From: Actinomadura sp. K4S16
Lineage (GTDB): Bacteria; Actinomycetota; Actinomycetes; Streptosporangiales; Streptosporangiaceae
Assembly: GCF_008327685.1 (NCBI RefSeq)
Contig: NZ_BDDE01000028.1
Location: 108,106-172,105, forward strand
Direction of reading: 5' to 3'
Length of the DNA stretch: 64,000 nt
The notes beneath the pieces are model-generated. The model was not told the DNA's origin. It saw nothing but the letters and a program-made list of their open reading frames with translations, and ran no database searches. The translations under genes were made by a program, and so were the position numbers. Positions 60,001-64,000 of the stretch are shown piece after piece (the first letter of the stretch is position 1; every line of letters begins with the position of its first letter).

Positions 60001-60581
60001 CGGGTGGTCGCGGGGGTGGCGCGGTCGAGGACCCGGTACACCGTCGCCCTCCCGACGGAGAACACCTCCGTCAGCTCGGCGATGGTGTACTCCCCAGTGC
60101 CGTGCATGCGCACAAGCTCGGCCTGCTGCCGGCTAGTCAGCTTCGGTGCGCGGCCCTTCAGCTTGCCGCGGGAGCGGGCGATGGCCATGCCCTCGCGGGT
60201 GCGCATCTTCAGCAGGTCGGCTTCGAACTCGGCGAACACCGCCAGCATGTTGAAGAACATCTTGGACATAGGGTCGGCCGGGTCGTAGATGCTGCCGCCG
60301 AGCGACAGCCGGACGCCTCGGTCGACGAGGGTGTCGCCGATGTCGTGGGCGTCGGGGACCGAGCGGGCGAGCCGATCGAGTTTCGGGACGACCAGGGTGT
60401 CGCCGGCGCGGACGGCTGCGAGGGCCTGGTCGAGGCCGGGCCGTTCCCGGTTGGTGCCGGTGAGTCCCTTGTCGAGGTAGATCCGGTCCTCGGGCACACC
60501 GAGACTGAGGAGGATCTCGGTCTGGGCGGTGAGGTCTTGCAGGACGGTCGAGCATCGGGCGTAGCCGATCAGTTCTCCCAC
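59997..60581 (-). CDS. Serine recombinase (resolvase/invertase)
   Basis: 194 residues from ATG 60581. The N-terminal catalytic domain has MGELIGYARCSTVLQDL with nucleophile Ser11, LDKGLTGTNRERPGLDQALA and GDTLVVPKLDRLARSVPDA; the E-helix region is FFNMLAVFAEFEADLLKMRT. The C-terminal Hin-type helix-turn-helix is APKLTSRQQAELVRMHGTGE, YTIAELTEVFSVGRATVYRV. Size and domains match Tn3-type resolvases and invertases. The stop overlaps the start of the nuclease gene, so the two are co-translated. Confidence 0.92.
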   Translation of the reverse strand: MGELIGYARCSTVLQDLTAQTEILLSLGVPEDRIYLDKGLTGTNRERPGLDQALAAVRAGDTLVVPKLDRLARSVPDAHDIGDTLVDRGVRLSLGGSIYDPADPMSKMFFNMLAVFAEFEADLLKMRTREGMAIARSRGKLKGRAPKLTSRQQAELVRMHGTGEYTIAELTEVFSVGRATVYRVLDRATPATTR

Positions 60582-60608
60582 CCGCTGATCGTACCGTTTA
60601 CCCCCCGG

Positions 60609-60697
60609 TCACCGGACACTTTCGCGGACCACCTATCTGAGACGGCATCGCCGCAGGTCGCGATTTCGTCGACTGGCCGGTCGAGGTTGTCCGGTGA
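60609..60697. promoter_or_regulatory. Inverted-repeat region upstream of the resolvase; candidate res site
   Basis: A perfect 10-bp inverted repeat, tcaccggaca (60609-60618) and tgtccggtga (60688-60697), lies 28 bp before the resolvase start. Resolvase binding sites are usually in this position, but the classic res motif was not identified. Confidence 0.4.
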
Positions 60698-60884
60698 GCG
60701 TTCCCCTAACGGACACGGCCCACGGAGTTAAGGCCTCCGGCAACCCTGAAGGGTCCGGCTACCTGCCCAACGGTGCCCGACCGCTGGGCGACAACACGTA
60801 CAGACGCGAAAACCAGCTGAGGCCCGGCCGAAGCCGGAGGAGGATGGGTGATCAGCCACGCCCCCGCCTATGAAAGGCATGCCG

Positions 60885-61745
60885 ATGACCACCAGCTCCT
60901 TCGACCTGCCCGGCGCCATCCTCTGGCTTGACGAAGCACCTCGCGGGCTGCGCCTGTATCCGGCGTACGACGGAGCGAAGGTAGAGCTCACCGTAAGGGC
61001 GTGGGCGAGCCAGACAAACTCTTCGGACAGCGTGCGGTTGGCAGCCACACTGACGGCCGGGCCGCGGCCGCATCAGGGCCAGCAACCGCTGGGGCGGGTG
61101 CTCGCCACCAACCGGATCACCGTGTCCTCCAGCCCGACCGCATTGGTGTTCACCGGCTACGTCAGCGGCCAGGCGCTCCGTGAGGTGGAGGAGATGCGCC
61201 AAGGTGGCCCGCTCTGGCTGGAACTGAACGACATGCGCGCCGACGGAATGACCGGCGGACGGGTCGCGCTGCTGGAGTTCTCAGGCTCAAACCTCCCGAT
61301 CGAGGTGCTGGCGGAGGAGTGGGCCTCGCAGTTGGAGAGGGTCACCGCGTCCGCATACGTTGAGATCCTCGTCCCGGTGACCGAGGACGCCACGCTGGCG
61401 ACCGCGGCTGGCAGACTACGCACCGCCCGCAGTTACATCCGCGATGGCGTTTGTAGCGCCGTCGCTCCCGAACTGCGGCAGGCCCTGGACCCGGTGCGTG
61501 AGGCCTACGAGACCCAGACCGCTGCGGCCACGGCCAGAACGAAGAAGCCCCGGGAGCGCAGCACGCTGGAACGCTGGGCGCTGATGGTGGAGGACACCTA
61601 CGCCCTGCTCAGCGCATTTATCCATGACGACGAAGAGGCCATCGCGGGGGCGAGCCTGGACCGCGCGATGGCCGTTGACCTACTCGGTGACGTCGCAGGC
61701 AAGGTCCACCGCCTGGCTGCGGATCGCCGCGCCGAGAAGATCTAG
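60885..61745 (+). CDS. Hypothetical protein
   Basis: 286 residues from ATG 60885 (AAAGG upstream); ATG 60870 would add five residues. The N-terminal half is beta-rich (GLRLYPAYDGAKVELTVRAW, RITVSSSPTALVFTGYVSGQ); the C-terminal half is helical (AGRLRTARSYIRDGVCSAVA, ALMVEDTYALLSAFIHDDEE). No recognised domain. Divergent from the resolvase gene. Confidence 0.65.
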   Translation: MTTSSFDLPGAILWLDEAPRGLRLYPAYDGAKVELTVRAWASQTNSSDSVRLAATLTAGPRPHQGQQPLGRVLATNRITVSSSPTALVFTGYVSGQALREVEEMRQGGPLWLELNDMRADGMTGGRVALLEFSGSNLPIEVLAEEWASQLERVTASAYVEILVPVTEDATLATAAGRLRTARSYIRDGVCSAVAPELRQALDPVREAYETQTAAATARTKKPRERSTLERWALMVEDTYALLSAFIHDDEEAIAGASLDRAMAVDLLGDVAGKVHRLAADRRAEKI

Positions 61746-61761
61746 AAGCCCTCGCTTCGCG

Positions 61762-61932
61762 TCATACGCGCTCGGTAGGTGCTGCTGAACGAGTTCGCCG
61801 ACCCCGCCAGTCGGGCCGGTAGTGGGTCTTCACCAGCAGCACGTGTCCCTGCGGATCGCTGAACAGCATGTCCGTCGTCAGGTAGCAGGCGGGCAGTTGC
61901 TCGAACCAGGTGGTGGGGTCCGTCCATGGCAC
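61762..61932 (-). pseudogene. NUDIX hydrolase N-terminal fragment
   Basis: From GTG 61932: PWTDPTTWFEQLPACYLTTD, MLFSDPQGHVLLVKTHYRPD. This is the start of a NUDIX domain of the kind followed by WELPGGxVExxE, but after RPDW the frame shifts and the NUDIX box is absent. Truncated, not functional. Confidence 0.65.
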
Positions 61933-62106
61933 CGGGTGATGGTAGCCCGGTCCCTCCGAGAACAGCGGCGGTGGCGGAGCGGACGCTGATCGAACACCGC
62001 AGCCCCGAGACCGGGACGCCCCGTTGCGTGGTCCGTAGCGCGTCCATGGCTGATCCGCTGCCAGGTTGCCGTCACCGGCCAGCTCCACCGAATACCCGGA
62101 CGGTGG

Positions 62107-62269
62107 GTGATCCGGTTGCTCCGTTCCGGCGAGGGCGAAACCGCCGGGCGGGACGCCGAGCGGTGGCGGCAGGCCGCCGACCGCGTCGACGGCGACCTGG
62201 CCGACGAACTGGCGTCCGCCGCGTACTGCCTGGCCTGGTCAGCCCAGACACCCCGCAACCCGTACACCC
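62107..62269 (+). pseudogene. Possible small ORF or disrupted gene start
   Basis: GTG 62107 reads MIRLLRSGEGETAGRDAERW, RQAADRVDGDLADELASAAY with good codon bias. From about 62260 coding character moves to another frame (next entry), so this is either a frameshifted beginning of that gene or a separate remnant. Confidence 0.4.
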
Positions 62270-62935
62270 GTGACCACCGCCACGGCGTCGGCCATCGCAT
62301 CGGCCACAGCGTCCCCGCGCGATCAGACCTGGGCCGAGGTCGCCCGGTTCGGCCGCGCCGCCACCCGCGGCGGCGGCACGGCCGAGGACGCCGCGGTCGT
62401 GGTGGCGATCGCCGCGCTGGTCCTGGCCGTGCTCGCCGCTGTCGCCCTGATCCGGGCCTGGCACGACCACCAGCAGCACCGCCGCCAGGCCGCAGCCCTG
62501 CACACCGGATCCCGGCGCTGCCAGATCGCCGCCCGCGCCCACGCTGGCAACGTCTCGCCGCCCTGGCACCGCCGCCCCTACGGCGACGTCGGCGACGCCG
62601 CCCTGCGCCGCCAGGCCGACCACGCCGCCGCCGAGTACGCGCGGTTCACCGCGCTCGAGGAACGCACCGCCGCCCTGCTGCAGGAAGCCCACGCCGGCGA
62701 CGGCCCCGCCGTCCGCCAGTTGCGCGCCCGCGCCGCCGCGGCCGCCGCCGAGACCGAGCTGCCTGCCGCCCGGGAACGCCTCGCCGCCGCCCTGGCCGAT
62801 CAGGACGCCGCCCGGGAACGCCTGGCGGAGCTGGCCCCGCTCGCTGACCGCGGCCGCCTGGCGCTGTGCGCGCGGAACCAGCCGAGCCCAACTGACAGAG
62901 AGGATGTAGGTGAGCGCCTCCCGGCGGGGGTCTGA
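62270..62935 (+). CDS. Membrane protein with coiled C-terminus, hypothetical
   Basis: 221 residues from GTG 62270. A membrane helix near residue 45 (VVVAIAALVLAVLAAVALIR) is followed by a soluble, Ala/Glu/Arg-rich helical tail (AEYARFTALEERTAALLQEA, ARERLAAALADQDAARERLA). Similar small anchored coiled proteins occur on actinomycete integrative elements; function unknown. The upstream frame may belong to the same gene. Confidence 0.6.
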   Translation: MTTATASAIASATASPRDQTWAEVARFGRAATRGGGTAEDAAVVVAIAALVLAVLAAVALIRAWHDHQQHRRQAAALHTGSRRCQIAARAHAGNVSPPWHRRPYGDVGDAALRRQADHAAAEYARFTALEERTAALLQEAHAGDGPAVRQLRARAAAAAAETELPAARERLAAALADQDAARERLAELAPLADRGRLALCARNQPSPTDREDVGERLPAGV

Positions 62936-63124
62936 CCCAGCAACTGACTGACCTTGGGTCCTGAACGGGATCTGTCGGCCCTGGCCGGGAGGCGGTCATG
63001 TGCACTCACTGGACGTGGCGTTGTGACTTCATAGGAGCCTGGCTAGAGGCCCCATCTCTGTCTTGTCCGCGTTGCCCGGCTGGTGCGTGCCGCCCTGCCC
63101 CCAGGTCAAGACGACAGGACGACG

Positions 63125-64000
63125 ATGCCCTCCATTACACAGGACGCGGTGACCTTCGAGGTCGCCGGTGGGGTCGACACCCACCAAGACACCCACACCG
63201 CCGCCGTGATCGACCAGGTCGGGCGGGTGCTGGGCACCGGGCAGTTCCCCGCCGATGCGGCCGGGTATGCCGCGCTGCTGGACTGGATGCGCCGGTTCGG
63301 GCAGGTGGGGCCGGTCGGGGTCGAGGGCACCGGCGCCTACGGGGCGGGGCTGGCTCGCCTGCTGCGTGACCAGGGCGTCGATGTCGTCGAGGTCGACCGC
63401 CCCGACCGCAAGACCCGCCGGTTCCAGGGCAAGTCCGACCCGATCGATGCCGTCCAGGCGGCCAAGACCGCCCTGGCAGGCGAGCGGACCGGCGTCCCCA
63501 AGCGGCGTGACGGCCGCGTCGAGGCGCTGCGCAATCTGCGGGTGGCCCGCCGTTCGGCGGTCGACCAGCGGGCCGACGCCCAGCGCCAGATCAAGTCCTT
63601 GATCGTCACGGCCCCCGACGAACTGCGTGAACGCCTGCGCGGCCTGCCGGTCAAAGAGCTGATCGGCGTCTGCGCGGGCCTGCGGCCCGACCGGGCCGAC
63701 GCCGCGTCGCCGGCCACCGCCGCCAAGATCGCCCTGCGCTCCCTGGCCCGCCGCCACCAGCAGCTGTCGGCCGAGATCATCGATCTGGACGAGCTCCTGG
63801 CCCCGCTGGTGGCCGCGATCAACCCCCGCCTGGTCGCCGCCAACGGGGTCGGCACCGACGTCGCCGGCCAGCTCCTGGTCACCGCCGGCCACAACCACGA
63901 GCGGCTCACCTGCGAGGCGGCGTTCGCCATGCTCTGCGGCGCCGCCCCGATCCCGGCCTCCTCCGGTAAGACCACCCGGCACCGCCTCAACCGCGGCGGC
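63125..64000 (+). CDS. IS110-family transposase, 3' end beyond window
   Basis: At least 292 residues from ATG 63125. The DEDD domain is complete: VAGGVDTHQDTHTAAVID, GPVGVEGTGAYGAGLARLL and RKTRRFQGKSDPIDAVQAAK. The transposase_20 domain has begun (LLVTAGHNHERLTCEAAFAM, LCGAAPIPASSGKTTRHRLN) and runs off the edge; the catalytic serine of this family is the one in the SSGKTT-like segment. IS110 elements have no terminal inverted repeats and their noncoding ends can encode bridge RNAs; the left end should be in the 190 bp before the gene. Confidence 0.9.
   Translation, partial: MPSITQDAVTFEVAGGVDTHQDTHTAAVIDQVGRVLGTGQFPADAAGYAALLDWMRRFGQVGPVGVEGTGAYGAGLARLLRDQGVDVVEVDRPDRKTRRFQGKSDPIDAVQAAKTALAGERTGVPKRRDGRVEALRNLRVARRSAVDQRADAQRQIKSLIVTAPDELRERLRGLPVKELIGVCAGLRPDRADAASPATAAKIALRSLARRHQQLSAEIIDLDELLAPLVAAINPRLVAANGVGTDVAGQLLVTAGHNHERLTCEAAFAMLCGAAPIPASSGKTTRHRLNRGG

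Overview
The window is very GC-rich, with dense genes, frequent GTG/TTG starts, 4-bp stop/start overlaps and strong GC bias at third codon positions. This is a high-GC actinomycete. Gene content (MarP, Ssd/CpaF-type Tad genes, DUF4177-RidA-NUDIX-MBL-Crp order, nth-CoA pyrophosphatase-marP, acs-nhaA) fits a Streptomyces/Thermomonosporaceae-type chromosome; the genus cannot be fixed by eye.

Positions 1 to about 27,960 are ordinary chromosome. From the left: a partial quinone-reductase-like gene divergent from an HxlR regulator; a FAD monooxygenase; the DUF4177-RidA-NUDIX-metallo-beta-lactamase run ending against a Crp/Fnr regulator; TetR, secreted esterase, AhpD-like and SDR genes; an ECF sigma factor carrying its own anti-sigma-like zinc motif, membrane helix and lectin-like tail; a PucR-type regulator; nth, a CoA-pyrophosphatase-like NUDIX protein and marP; a minus-strand operon nhaA-holin-epoxide-hydrolase-like; acetyl-CoA synthetase; a degenerate Fic-like protein; a pentapeptide-repeat protein; then a Tad pilus locus (ssd/tadZ, tadA, tadB, tadC, flp).

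The Tad locus stops inside the pilin gene. At about 27,966 the flp/DUF4244 reading frame switches into foreign sequence, followed by a decayed tyrosine-integrase fragment. From there to the right edge everything is accessory DNA: pseudogenes, defence-like genes, transposons and many hypotheticals. A diverged 57-bp direct repeat marks the junction (27,974) and recurs at 37,851, framing a 9.9-kb segment with a pentapeptide protein, a STAND-ATPase pseudogene and a GNAT acetyltransferase.

Right of 37,851 lies a defence-island-like region: an AbiJ-NTD3-like/PD-(D/E)XK nuclease, a DprA-like plus HAD/phosphoribosyltransferase pair matching ShosTA-type modules, a small membrane protein-sigma factor-excisionase operon, a frameshifted IS256-type element, a compact unknown operon (47.4-51.0 kb), a complete Tn554-type TnpABC transposon gene set (51.1-55.5 kb), an Mrr-like restriction endonuclease with a helical partner, a TIGR02391-family protein, a second AbiJ-NTD3-like/nuclease paralogue translationally coupled to a serine resolvase, more hypotheticals, and the start of an IS110-type transposase running off the right edge. 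The best candidates for something undescribed are the two paralogous nuclease proteins with their resolvase and TIGR02391 neighbours.
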